A stretch of DNA of 64,000 bases from Cellulomonas sp. P24 (GTDB taxonomy: Bacteria > Actinomycetota > Actinomycetes > Actinomycetales > Cellulomonadaceae), in contig NZ_JAJDFX010000002.1 in assembly GCF_024704385.1 (NCBI RefSeq), positions 2,542,001-2,606,000 of the forward strand, written 5' to 3'. Under the pieces are notes generated by a model, which ran no database searches, had not been told where the DNA came from, and saw only the letters and a program-made list of their open reading frames with translations. Made by a program: the position numbers and the translations under genes. Below, piece by piece: positions 1 to 7,899 of the stretch (its first letter is position 1; each line of letters begins with the position of its first letter).

Positions 1-23
1 CGACGCCAAGGAGGCGCATCTGC

Positions 24-1412
24 ATGACAGCCCATCGTGGGGACTTCCCCGCCGACTTCGCCTGGGGCACGGCCACGGCCTCCTACCAGATCGAGGGCGC
101 CCCCGACGTCGACGGGAAGGGCCCGAGCATCTGGGACACGTTCACCCGGGTGCCCGGCGCCATCGCGGACGGCAGGACGGGGGACGTCGCCGACGACCAC
201 TACCGCCGCTTCCGTGAGGACGTGGCGATCATGGCCGACCTCGGGGTCAACTCCTACCGGTTCTCGATCGCCTGGTCGCGCATCCAGGCCGACGGCACCG
301 GCCCGGTCAACCCCGCAGGGATCGCCTTCTACCGAACCTTGGCCGAGGAGCTCCTCGGGCGCGGGATCACGCCCTACGCCACGCTGTACCACTGGGACCT
401 CCCGCAGGCTCTCGAGGACCGTGGCGGGTGGCTCGAGCGCGACACCGCCGAGCGGTTCGGCGAGTACGCGGGACTCGTGGCGTCCGAGCTCGGTGACGTC
501 GTCGGTGACTGGATCACGCTGAACGAGCCGTGGTGCTCCTCGTTCCTCTCCTACGCCGGCGGCATCCATGCGCCGGGTCGGACCGTGGGAGCGCACGCGG
601 CGCGTGCCGCGCATCACCTGCTCCTCGGGCACGGGCGTGCAGTCCCGGCGATCCGTGCCGCGAGCCCGGAGGCGAAGGTCGGCATCACGCTCAACCTGTA
701 CTCGATGCGGGCGGCCTCGGACAGCGCGGCGGACCGCGATGCCGAGCGTCGCATCGACGGTCTCGTCAACCGGTTCTTCCTGCAGCCCGTGCTGACCGGT
801 GGCTACCCGCAGGACGTGCTCGCCGACCTGGGCGAGACGGAGTGGTTCGCCGAGCATGCGACGCGCGACGCGGCCGACGTCGCGACGCCGATCGACTTCC
901 TCGGCATCAACTACTACAGCAGGCACGTCGTCGCCGACCCGCCGATCGGCGCCGAGGTCGTCGGGGAGCCGGCCGGACTCACGTATCCCGGCAGCGAGAG
1001 CGTGCTGTTCGTCGACACGGGGGCACCCCGGACCGCGATGGGCTGGCCGATCCATCCCGAGGGCATGGTCGACGTGCTCGAGATGGCTCACGCCTACCGT
1101 CCGGACCTGCCTCTGTACATCACGGAGAACGGCTCGGCGTATCCCGACACGGTCGTCGACGGCGAGGTCGAGGACGAGGCGCGGCGCCGCTACCTGGAGC
1201 AGCACGTCATGGCGTGCTCGGCGGCACTGCAGCAGGGGCTGCCGCTGAAGGGCTACTTCGCCTGGACGCTCATGGACAACTTCGAATGGGCGTGGGGCTA
1301 CTCGCGGCGGTTCGGCCTCGTGCACGTCGACTACTCGACCCAGAAGCGCACGCTCAAGCGGAGCGGGACGTGGTTCCGCAGCTTCCTGACCGGCTCCGGT
1401 GACGTCCGATGA
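24..1412 (+). CDS. GH1 family beta-glucosidase
   Basis: A 462-residue cytoplasmic protein of the usual length for a GH1 single-domain TIM barrel, which hydrolyses beta-linked glucosides or related glycosides to free sugar. The N-terminus carries the family signature FAWGTATASYQIEG. The acid/base glutamate is in TLNEPW (about residue 167) and the nucleophile is in ITENGSAYPD (about residue 368). It has no signal peptide, so it would act on sugars that have already been imported. AAGGAGG at 8-14 fixes the ATG at 24. The stop overlaps the upstream leader of the next gene, and the genes that follow are sugar oxidoreductases and isomerases, so it probably feeds that pathway. The family is certain; the exact substrate cannot be read from the sequence. 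Confidence 0.95.
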   Translation: MTAHRGDFPADFAWGTATASYQIEGAPDVDGKGPSIWDTFTRVPGAIADGRTGDVADDHYRRFREDVAIMADLGVNSYRFSIAWSRIQADGTGPVNPAGIAFYRTLAEELLGRGITPYATLYHWDLPQALEDRGGWLERDTAERFGEYAGLVASELGDVVGDWITLNEPWCSSFLSYAGGIHAPGRTVGAHAARAAHHLLLGHGRAVPAIRAASPEAKVGITLNLYSMRAASDSAADRDAERRIDGLVNRFFLQPVLTGGYPQDVLADLGETEWFAEHATRDAADVATPIDFLGINYYSRHVVADPPIGAEVVGEPAGLTYPGSESVLFVDTGAPRTAMGWPIHPEGMVDVLEMAHAYRPDLPLYITENGSAYPDTVVDGEVEDEARRRYLEQHVMACSAALQQGLPLKGYFAWTLMDNFEWAWGYSRRFGLVHVDYSTQKRTLKRSGTWFRSFLTGSGDVR

Positions 1413-1473
1413 GCGACGACGAGTCGGGTGACGGAGAGGCGCGATCCGCGGCAGAGGCTCCGAGATACGCCGA

Positions 1474-1510
1474 CAGAAGTTTGACTTTTGCATGGTCGCC
1501 GCGCAAAGAT
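1474..1510 (+). promoter_or_regulatory. Predicted promoter with operator-like motif for the sugar operon
   Basis: TTGACT at 1481-1486 and AAAGAT at 1505-1510 are spaced 18 bp apart, a good sigma-70-like promoter in an otherwise GC-rich stretch. CAGAAGTTTG at 1474-1483 overlaps the -35 box. The same 10-mer recurs at 7858-7867 in front of the divergent-side VOC gene. The ROK repressor encoded at 7900-9084 is the obvious candidate to bind both, which is an inference. Confidence 0.5.
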
Positions 1511-1567
1511 GACGTCATGCCTGACTCGCGGTCGACGGCGCCGACCTTCGGCGGCGTTCGCGCGCGC

Positions 1568-2671
1568 ATGACGTCGTCGATGCGCTCAGGCATCATCGGG
1601 CTGGGATTCATCGGCGAGGTCCACGCCCGCGCCGTGCGCGCCGCCGGGGGCACCCTCGTGGCCGTGGCCGACGCGACCGCCGACGGCATCGAGGACTCGG
1701 CACAGCGGCTCGGCGCAGAGCGCGGGGCCGCCTCGGCCGAGGAGCTCGTGACCTCGCCCGACGTCGACGTCGTCCACATCTGCACGCCGAACCACCTGCA
1801 CGCGCCGTTGGCGCGACTGGCGCTCGAAGCCGGGAAGCACGTCATCTGCGAGAAGCCGTTGGCGACCACGGCCGCCGATGCGGCTGAGCTCGTCGAGCTG
1901 GCGCGCGTGGCCGGTGTGGTCGCGGCCGTGCCCTTCATCTACCGGTACTACCCGACGGTGCGCGAGGCCCGGGCGCGGGTGGCGTCGGGTGCAGGCGGCC
2001 CGGTGCACCTGGTGCACGGGTCCTACCTCCAGGACTGGCTCTCGACCGCCAAGGACCAGAACTGGCGGGTCGACCCGGCCATCGGCGGGGCCTCGCGGAC
2101 GTTCGCCGACATCGGCGTGCACTGGTGCGACCTCGTCGAGTTCGCCACCGGCCACCGCATCGTCTCCCTGGCGGCGAACTTCGTCACGGCCGTGCCCGAG
2201 CGGACGAGCTCCGGGGACGGGGCCGTGCCGCAGCACGTCGCGACGGAAGACGCGGCGACCTTGATCTTCGAGACCGACCGCGGTGCGATCGGCTCGCTCG
2301 TCGTCAGCCAGGTCACCCCCGGACGCAAGAACCGGCTGTGGATCTCGATCGACGGGGCGGAGACGTCGATGGCGTTCGACCAGGAGCTGCCGGAGACGCT
2401 GTGGATCGGCGGCCGCGACGAGACGACGCTCGTGCATCGCGGCGCGGTGGGCCTGTCGGAGGACGCCCAGCGACTCTCGGTACTCCCCGCCGGACACCCC
2501 CAGGGCTATCAGGAGTGCTTCAACGGCTTCGTGGCGGACGTCTACGCCGCCGTCGGTGGCGCCGTGCCGCGGGGCCTGCCCCTCTTCGAGGACGGCCTCC
2601 GTGCGGCCAGGCTCACCGAGGCTGTGCTCGACTCCGTGCGGTCGAGGTCGTGGGTGGAACCCGTGTCATGA
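1568..2671 (+). CDS. Gfo/Idh/MocA family NAD(P)-dependent sugar oxidoreductase
   Basis: The Rossmann motif GIIGLGFIGEVHARA is close to the N-terminus and the catalytic-domain motif CEKPLATT follows near residue 95, both diagnostic of Gfo/Idh/MocA dehydrogenases, which oxidise sugar or inositol hydroxyls with NAD(P). The open frame extends back to 1409, but the first 53 codons would cover the predicted promoter at 1481-1510 and do not look like protein. The ATG at 1568, or 1580, is therefore preferred. It gives about 367 residues, normal for the family. It heads a run of isomerase/epimerase and reductase genes. A role in oxidising a glucoside or its 3-hydroxyl is possible but is only inferred from context. 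Confidence 0.9.
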   Translation: MTSSMRSGIIGLGFIGEVHARAVRAAGGTLVAVADATADGIEDSAQRLGAERGAASAEELVTSPDVDVVHICTPNHLHAPLARLALEAGKHVICEKPLATTAADAAELVELARVAGVVAAVPFIYRYYPTVREARARVASGAGGPVHLVHGSYLQDWLSTAKDQNWRVDPAIGGASRTFADIGVHWCDLVEFATGHRIVSLAANFVTAVPERTSSGDGAVPQHVATEDAATLIFETDRGAIGSLVVSQVTPGRKNRLWISIDGAETSMAFDQELPETLWIGGRDETTLVHRGAVGLSEDAQRLSVLPAGHPQGYQECFNGFVADVYAAVGGAVPRGLPLFEDGLRAARLTEAVLDSVRSRSWVEPVS

Positions 2672-2772
2672 ACCTCGTCCCGATGCCCGCCGTCGGTGCG
2701 TTCCACCGTCCACCCCCGTCCGCCATGCGGCGCACGAACCGTCCCCGGTCCGTCGCCCGACAAGGAGTCACG

Positions 2773-3555
2773 ATGTCGCGCTCTGAGCTCTCGGTGCAGC
2801 TGTACACGGTTCGTACCGCCCTCGCCGAGGATCTGCCGGGAACCCTCGCCCGCATCGCGGGGCTCGGCTTCCGGGACGTCGAGCTGTTCGACTTCGTCGA
2901 CCAGGCGCAGGAGTACGTCGCGCAGCTGGCGGCCTGCGGTCTCCGTGCGCCGTCGGGCCATGCCTCGCTCCTCGACGAGGAGACGTCGCGCGTCTTCGAC
3001 GCCGCCGAGGCGATCGGGATGCGGACGGTCATCCAATCGATGGTCGCTGCCGACCAGTGGGCCGACGTCGCGGGGGTCAGGGCAACGGCGACGGCGCTCA
3101 ACGCCGTCGCGGCCGAGGCCGCCGACCGCGGGTTGCAGGTCGGTTACCACAACCACTGGTGGGAGCTGCAGAGCATCATCGGCGGAGTGAACGCCCTGGA
3201 GCGCTTCGCGGGGTACCTCGACGACGCCGTCGTGCTCGAGGTCGACACCTACTGGGCGCAGACGGGTGGGGTCGACCCCGCCGCGCTGCTGCGGCGGCTG
3301 GGGGACAGGGTGCGGTTCCTGCACGTCAAGGACGGTCCCGCGACCCTCGACGTCCGGGAGCAGGTGGCCGTCGGCGCCGGCAGCCTGGACGTGGCCGCGA
3401 TCATCGGGGCCGCCCCCCAGGCGCAGCGGGTCGTCGAGCTCGACGACTTCGCCGGCGACGTCTTCGAGGCGTTGCGCGACAGCGTCGCCTATCTGACCGA
3501 GCAGACCGAGCAGACCGAGCAGACCGAGCAGACCGAGCAGAGTGTGACGGCATGA
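2773..3555 (+). CDS. Sugar phosphate isomerase/epimerase-like TIM barrel protein
   Basis: About 260 residues with the xylose-isomerase-like TIM barrel fold (AP endonuclease 2 family): LSVQLYTVR at the start, then YHNHWWE, LEVDTYWAQ and LHVKDG, which carry the usual metal-binding His, Asp and Glu positions. AAGGAG at 2762-2767 sets the ATG at 2773. The longer upstream frame from 2125 is a shadow. The last residues are five perfect Thr-Glu-Gln repeats, a low-complexity tail that is not part of the fold. The stop overlaps the ATG of the next gene by 4 bp, so the two are translationally coupled. The substrate is unknown; relatives act on keto-sugars, inosose or 3-keto-glycosides. Confidence 0.85.
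   Translation: MSRSELSVQLYTVRTALAEDLPGTLARIAGLGFRDVELFDFVDQAQEYVAQLAACGLRAPSGHASLLDEETSRVFDAAEAIGMRTVIQSMVAADQWADVAGVRATATALNAVAAEAADRGLQVGYHNHWWELQSIIGGVNALERFAGYLDDAVVLEVDTYWAQTGGVDPAALLRRLGDRVRFLHVKDGPATLDVREQVAVGAGSLDVAAIIGAAPQAQRVVELDDFAGDVFEALRDSVAYLTEQTEQTEQTEQTEQSVTA
3496..3540 (+). repeat. Five tandem copies of a 9-bp unit in a coding tail
   Basis: ACCGAGCAG is repeated five times without error and encodes (TEQ)5 at the C-terminus of the TIM-barrel protein. Changes in copy number would keep the reading frame. Confidence 0.95.
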
Positions 3556-4604
3556 GCGAGGCGAACGGGGAAGCGATGAAGGACACCAGCACGAGGGCGA
3601 CGCATCCCGTCACCCTCTTCACCGGCCAGTGGGCGGACCTGCCGCTCGAGGAGGTCGCGGCCCACGCGAGCCGCTGGGGCTACGACGGGCTGGAGATCGC
3701 CTGCTCCGGCGAGCACCTCGACGTGTGGCGCGCGGCGGAGGACCCCGCCTACCTCCAGGGCCGGCTCGACCTGCTCGACCGGTACGGGCTGAAGGTCTGG
3801 GCGATCTCGAACCACCTCAAGGGCCAGGCGGTGTGCGACGACCCGATCGACTTCCGGCACCAGGCGATCGTCGGCTCGCGGGTCTGGGGCGACGGTGACG
3901 CCGAGGGGGTGCGTCAGCGTGCGGCGGAGGAGCTGAAGCTCACCGCCCAGGTCGCACGCACGATGGGCGTGGACACCGTCGTCGGTTTCACCGGATCGAA
4001 GATCTGGCCGTACGTCGCGCTCTTCCCGCCGGTACCGACGAGTGTGATCGACGCCGGCTACCAGGACTTCGCCGACCGGTGGAACCCGATCCTCGACGTG
4101 TTCGACTCCGAGGGGGTGCGGTTCGCCCACGAGGTGCACCCGAGCGAGATCGCCTACGACTACTGGAGCACCGTCCGCACGCTCGAGGCCATCGACCACC
4201 GCGAGGCCTTCGGTCTCAACTGGGACCCGAGCCACATGATGTGGCAGGGCATCGACACGGTCGGTTTCATCGTCGACTTCGCCGATCGCATCTACCACGT
4301 CGACTGCAAGGACACCCGGCTGCGGCCGCAGACGGGCCGGGCCGGCGTCCTCGGCTCGCACCTTCCCTGGGGCGACCCGCGCCGGGGCTGGGACTTCGTG
4401 TCCACCGGGCACGGCGACGTCCCGTGGGAGGACGCGTTCCGCGCCCTGCGCTCGATCGGCTACACCGGGCCGATCTCGGTGGAGTGGGAAGACGCGGGGA
4501 TGGACCGCCTGCACGGGGCCGCAGAAGCCCTGGACTTCGTGCGCTCGCTGCTCTGGCAGCCGCCCGCCCAGTCGTTCGATGCCGCATTCAGCAACCAGGA
4601 GTAG
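3552..4604 (+). CDS. Second sugar isomerase/epimerase-like TIM barrel protein
   Basis: A larger member (351 residues, or 343 from the ATG at 3576, which has GGGGAAG upstream) of the xylose-isomerase-like TIM barrel family. Likely metal-ligand motifs are GLEIACSG, FAHEVHPSE, LNWDPSHMMW, YHVDCKDT and VEWEDAGMDR, in the order expected for the family. It is coupled to the previous gene by an ATGA overlap and followed after 5 bp by the beta-propeller gene. Proteins of this type often sit beside Gfo/Idh/MocA oxidoreductases in pathways that oxidise, epimerise or cleave unusual sugars and glycosides. No precise reaction can be assigned. Confidence 0.85.
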   Translation: MSEANGEAMKDTSTRATHPVTLFTGQWADLPLEEVAAHASRWGYDGLEIACSGEHLDVWRAAEDPAYLQGRLDLLDRYGLKVWAISNHLKGQAVCDDPIDFRHQAIVGSRVWGDGDAEGVRQRAAEELKLTAQVARTMGVDTVVGFTGSKIWPYVALFPPVPTSVIDAGYQDFADRWNPILDVFDSEGVRFAHEVHPSEIAYDYWSTVRTLEAIDHREAFGLNWDPSHMMWQGIDTVGFIVDFADRIYHVDCKDTRLRPQTGRAGVLGSHLPWGDPRRGWDFVSTGHGDVPWEDAFRALRSIGYTGPISVEWEDAGMDRLHGAAEALDFVRSLLWQPPAQSFDAAFSNQE

Positions 4605-4609
4605 GAACC

Positions 4610-5491
4610 ATGCCGCCACGTACCCTGCGCGCCCACCAGCGCGCCGACCTGCACGTCATCGACCTCACCACCGGGACGACCCGGCTGGTGCACTCGTCCT
4701 CGGAGCTGCTGTTCGAGGCGCCCAACTGGACGCCGGACGGGCGGTGGCTCGTCGTGAACGGTGACGGCCTGCTGTTCCGCATCCCGGTCGAGGGCGGCGA
4801 GCCTGAGGAGATCCCGCTCGGGGACATCCCGCCGATCAACAACGACCACGTCATCAGCCCGGACGGGAGCACGGTCTACGTCTCGGCGGACGACGGGCAC
4901 CTGCACGCGGTGCCGTTCGCCACGGGCGTGCCCCGGCGGGTGTCCAACGACGCGGAGCCGGGCTTCCGTCACTTCCTGCACGGCATCTCCCCGGACGGTG
5001 CCACGCTCGCGTACATCGGCCTCTTCGAGGCGCCCGACGGGTCCGTGACGACCGACGTCTACACGGTTCCGACGGCCGGCGGCGCCGACGTCCGGCTGAC
5101 CGACGACCCCTTCGCCTACGACGGTTCCGAGTTCGGCCCGGACGGGCAGTGGATCTACGTCAACTCCGAGCGTGCGTCGACCGAGCCAGGGCACGCGCAG
5201 CTGTTCCGGATGTCCGTCGACGGCGCGACGTTCGAGCAGCTCACGCACGACGAGCGGGTCAACTGGTTCCCGCACATCTCGCCGGACGGCCGGCGGATCG
5301 CCTACGTCAGCTTCGAGAGCGGCACCCTGGGCCACCCCGAGGACCGTGACGTGATCGTGCGGTTGATCGAGGCAGACGGGAGCATCCGCGACGTCGCCCA
5401 TCTGTTCGGCGGTCAGGGCACCATGAACGTCCCGAGCTGGGCCCCGGACAGCACGGCGTTCGCGTTCGTGTCCTACCCGATCGAGTCCTGA
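4610..5491 (+). CDS. TolB/WD40-like beta-propeller protein
   Basis: 293 residues built of about six PD40/WD40-like blades, each marked by a SPDG, TPDG or GPDG turn (NWTPDGRWLVVNG, SPDGSTVYVS, SPDGATLAYIG, GPDGQWIYVNS, SPDGRRIAYVS, APDSTAFAFVS). There is no signal peptide, so it is cytoplasmic, unlike periplasmic TolB. Length and blade type also resemble oligogalacturonate-lyase-like propellers, but the family's catalytic residues cannot be confirmed by eye. It is in the same operon as the isomerases, 5 bp downstream of the second one. A role as a sugar-binding or lyase accessory protein is inferred. Confidence 0.75.
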   Translation: MPPRTLRAHQRADLHVIDLTTGTTRLVHSSSELLFEAPNWTPDGRWLVVNGDGLLFRIPVEGGEPEEIPLGDIPPINNDHVISPDGSTVYVSADDGHLHAVPFATGVPRRVSNDAEPGFRHFLHGISPDGATLAYIGLFEAPDGSVTTDVYTVPTAGGADVRLTDDPFAYDGSEFGPDGQWIYVNSERASTEPGHAQLFRMSVDGATFEQLTHDERVNWFPHISPDGRRIAYVSFESGTLGHPEDRDVIVRLIEADGSIRDVAHLFGGQGTMNVPSWAPDSTAFAFVSYPIES

Positions 5492-5513
5492 TGCCCGGCG
5501 TCGCAGGGAGACC

Positions 5514-6347
5514 GTGATGAACGTGCGGGCTGTGCCGTTGAACGACGGCAGGACGATCCCCCAGCTCGGCCTGGGGGTGTTCCAGATGAGCGAGCAGCAG
5601 GCCGAGGCCGCCGTCCTGGCGGCCTACGAGGCCGGGTACCGGCTCGTCGACACCGCGGCCGGGTACCAGAACGAGGCGGCGGTCGGGCGTGCGATCGCCC
5701 GTCTCGACCGTCCGGAGCACGACGACGTGTACGTCACGACCAAGCTGGCGAACGGCGACCACGGCTACGACGAGGCCCTGGCGGCGTTCGACGTGTCGAT
5801 GGGCAAGCTCGGTCTCGACACGCTCGACCTGTACCTCGTGCACTGGCCGTGCCCGCGCACGAACCGCTACGTCGAGACCTGGCGGGCCCTGGTGCGGCTG
5901 CGCGAGGAGGGGCGGGTGCGGTCGATCGGGGTGTCGAACTTCGAGCCGCACCACCTGCGGCGCATCGTCGACGAGACGGGCGTCGTTCCCGCGGTCAACC
6001 AGGTCGAGCTGTCCCCGTTCTTCCAGCAGCGGGAGCTGCGTGCGGTGCACGCCGAGTTCGGCATCGCGACGGAGGCGTGGTCACCCCTCGGCAAGGGAGG
6101 CGTCGAGCTCCTGGGGCACCCGACGGTCACCGGGATCGCCGCGGCCCACCACGCGACGCCCGCGCAGGTCGTGCTGGGCTGGCACCTGGCGTCGGGCATC
6201 GTGACGATCCCGAAGTCGGTCACCCCGTCACGGATCGTGGAGAACATCGGTGCGGCGGACGTCACGTTCGACGATGCCGAGCTCGCGGCGATGACGGCGC
6301 TGGACCGGGGCGCCCGGCTCGGGCCGCGGCCCGACGACATCGAGTAG
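5514..6347 (+). CDS. Aldo/keto reductase
   Basis: A 277-residue (alpha/beta)8 NADPH-dependent reductase of carbonyl groups. The AKR tetrad is visible: Asp and Tyr in LVDTAAGYQNE, Lys in VTTKLANGDHG and His in LYLVHWP. The cofactor-binding region IPKSVTPSRIVENI is near the C-terminus. The frame opens with GTG 5514 followed directly by ATG 5517; AGGGAG at 5505-5510 suits either. It lies 22 bp after the propeller gene and probably reduces a keto or aldehyde sugar intermediate of the same pathway, though AKRs have broad specificity. Confidence 0.9.
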   Translation: MMNVRAVPLNDGRTIPQLGLGVFQMSEQQAEAAVLAAYEAGYRLVDTAAGYQNEAAVGRAIARLDRPEHDDVYVTTKLANGDHGYDEALAAFDVSMGKLGLDTLDLYLVHWPCPRTNRYVETWRALVRLREEGRVRSIGVSNFEPHHLRRIVDETGVVPAVNQVELSPFFQQRELRAVHAEFGIATEAWSPLGKGGVELLGHPTVTGIAAAHHATPAQVVLGWHLASGIVTIPKSVTPSRIVENIGAADVTFDDAELAAMTALDRGARLGPRPDDIE

Positions 6348-6439
6348 CGGACACCCGTCCACGGTCCGGTCGAGCTGACGGCGCCCGCGACACCACCGAG
6401 TCGTCGCAGCAGCGGGGCTCACCACACCGAGGAGAGACC

Positions 6440-7207
6440 GTGAGTGTTCTGGACACGTTCGTGCTGACCGGGCGTACCGCTGTGGTCACCGGGGCGACCC
6501 GGGGGCTGGGACGAGCGTTCGCGCGGGCGCTCGCCGAGGCGGGCGCGAACATCGTGGTGGTGGGTCGCGACGCCGCTGCCGCCGTCGAGGTCGAGGCGGA
6601 GCTCCGCGCCCTCGGGGTCGGGGTGATCGTGGCGTTGGGTGACGTGACGCGGCGGTCGGACGTCGAGCAGGTCCTCGCGCAGACCGTGAGCGCGTTCGGC
6701 CGGGCGGACGTCCTCGTGAACAACGCCGGGGCATGCATCCACAAGCCGGCAGCCGAGGTGACCGACGACGACTGGCGCGCGGTCATGGACGTCAACCTCG
6801 ACGGCGTGTGGATCGCCAGCCAGGTCTTCGGACGGCACATGATCGACCAGGGCGGCGGCTCGATCGTCAACGTCGGGTCGATGTCGGCGGCCATCGTGAA
6901 CCGACCGCAGTGGCAGCCCGCCTACAACGCGTCGAAGGCGGCGGTGCACCACCTGACCCGTAGCCTCGCCGCCGAGTGGGCGCCGTCGAACGTCCGCGTG
7001 AACGCGCTGGCGCCGGGCTACATGCGCACCGACATGTCCCCCGTCGACGAGCCCCGGTACCAGCGGTACTGGATCGAGGACACGCCGCAGCGCCGTGCGG
7101 GGGAGCCGGAGGAGCTCGGGCCGGCGGTGGTGTTCCTCGCCAGCGACGCCTCGAGCTTCATGACCGGCTCGGTGCTCACCATCGACGGGGGCTACAGCGT
7201 CTTCTGA
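6440..7207 (+). CDS. Short-chain dehydrogenase/reductase
   Basis: A classical SDR of 255 residues: TGATRGLG cofactor loop, NNAGA, a catalytic Ser in VGSMSA and the YNASK catalytic Tyr-Lys pair, then a C-terminal SVLTIDGGYSVF tail typical of the family. CGAGGAGAGACC precedes the GTG at 6440. It lies about 90 bp after the aldo/keto reductase and closes the sugar cluster. Gluconate 5-dehydrogenase or 3-keto reductase type activity fits the context but is not proven. The stop codon lies inside the first unit of a short tandem duplication, followed by a strong terminator. Confidence 0.9.
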   Translation: MSVLDTFVLTGRTAVVTGATRGLGRAFARALAEAGANIVVVGRDAAAAVEVEAELRALGVGVIVALGDVTRRSDVEQVLAQTVSAFGRADVLVNNAGACIHKPAAEVTDDDWRAVMDVNLDGVWIASQVFGRHMIDQGGGSIVNVGSMSAAIVNRPQWQPAYNASKAAVHHLTRSLAAEWAPSNVRVNALAPGYMRTDMSPVDEPRYQRYWIEDTPQRRAGEPEELGPAVVFLASDASSFMTGSVLTIDGGYSVF

Positions 7208-7251
7208 GGGCGCCGGGGAGACGCGGTCTTCTGAGGCGCCGGGGAGGCGCG
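7199..7251 (+). repeat. Imperfect tandem duplication across the SDR stop codon
   Basis: GTCTTCTGAGGGCGCCGGGG (7199 onward) is repeated at 7226 with one G deleted and one substitution. The first unit carries the stop of the SDR gene, the second an extra stop and the left arm of the terminator. Confidence 0.85.
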
Positions 7252-7265
7252 CCGTCCTCCCCGGC
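7238..7265. terminator. Stem-loop terminator between convergent genes
   Basis: GCCGGGGAGG (7238-7247) pairs perfectly with CCTCCCCGGC (7256-7265) around an 8-nt loop. It sits between the stops of the SDR (+) and the VOC gene (-), so it can serve both strands. There is no U-tract, as is common in actinomycetes. Confidence 0.7.
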
Positions 7266-7273
7266 ACCGTCCG

Positions 7274-7732
7274 TCACGGGTGAGGCTTGATGTTGAGGTT
7301 CACGCCGAGCTTGGCCTCGGAGTCGACGATGGTCCAGCTGCCGCCGGGGTACATGCCGATGGTGCGCATCGCGTAGCCGGCACCCTCGAGCTCCTCGATG
7401 ACGGCGTCCCTCGCCTCGCCGACCTGGAAGCCGATGTGATGCACGCCCTGGCCGTGGGTGTCGCGGAACTCGCGGAACGTCGACGGGTTCTGGTCCGCCT
7501 CGTGCAGCTCGATGACGAAGCCGCGTTCCTGGCAGTCGATGACCGCCAGCTTGAGGGCGTAGGCGGCGACCTCGCCGCGGTACGTCTCGTTCGGGTTGGG
7601 GGTCGCCTCGTCGACGCGGACGTCCGGACGTGGCACGTCCAGCAGCTCGCACCAGGCGTCCAGCGCGCTGTCGATGTCGTCGACGACGATCGCGATCTGG
7701 ATGAATCCCGCGAGCGGCACGGGGTGCTTCAT
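7274..7732 (-). CDS. VOC superfamily (glyoxalase/methylmalonyl-CoA epimerase-like) protein
   Basis: A 152-residue protein with two beta-alpha-beta-beta-beta units of the vicinal-oxygen-chelate fold. IQIAIVVDDIDSALDAW opens the first, and GVHHIGFQV gives a metal-ligand His in the second with a FVIELHE strand before it. This is the layout of methylmalonyl-CoA epimerases and related isomerases. AAGGAGGACACC precedes the ATG. Its upstream region carries the CAGAAGTTTG motif shared with the sugar operon, so it is probably co-regulated with it. The substrate is not evident; an epimerisation or enolisation step on a keto-sugar would fit. Confidence 0.75.
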   Translation of the reverse strand: MKHPVPLAGFIQIAIVVDDIDSALDAWCELLDVPRPDVRVDEATPNPNETYRGEVAAYALKLAVIDCQERGFVIELHEADQNPSTFREFRDTHGQGVHHIGFQVGEARDAVIEELEGAGYAMRTIGMYPGGSWTIVDSEAKLGVNLNIKPHP

Positions 7733-7857
7733 GGTGTCCTCCTTGACGGGTGGTCCACGGCGCGCATGGGCCGCGGCGTGCTCCTCTCAGCGGGTGACCG
7801 CGGCTCGCGCCGAACGGGTCGGCGTGCGGCCATTCGATGAGATTTGTCGATCTTCGT

Positions 7858-7867
7858 CAGAAGTTTG
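7858..7867 (-). promoter_or_regulatory. Operator-like 10-mer upstream of the VOC gene
   Basis: CAGAAGTTTG, identical to 1474-1483. Next to it TTTGTC occurs twice (7843-7848 and 7864-7869), making a 21-bp-spaced direct repeat in the leader of the VOC gene, directly downstream of the ROK gene. Confidence 0.4.
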
Positions 7868-7899
7868 TCACTCGACGCGCTGAAGGTGCAAGTCGCGCG

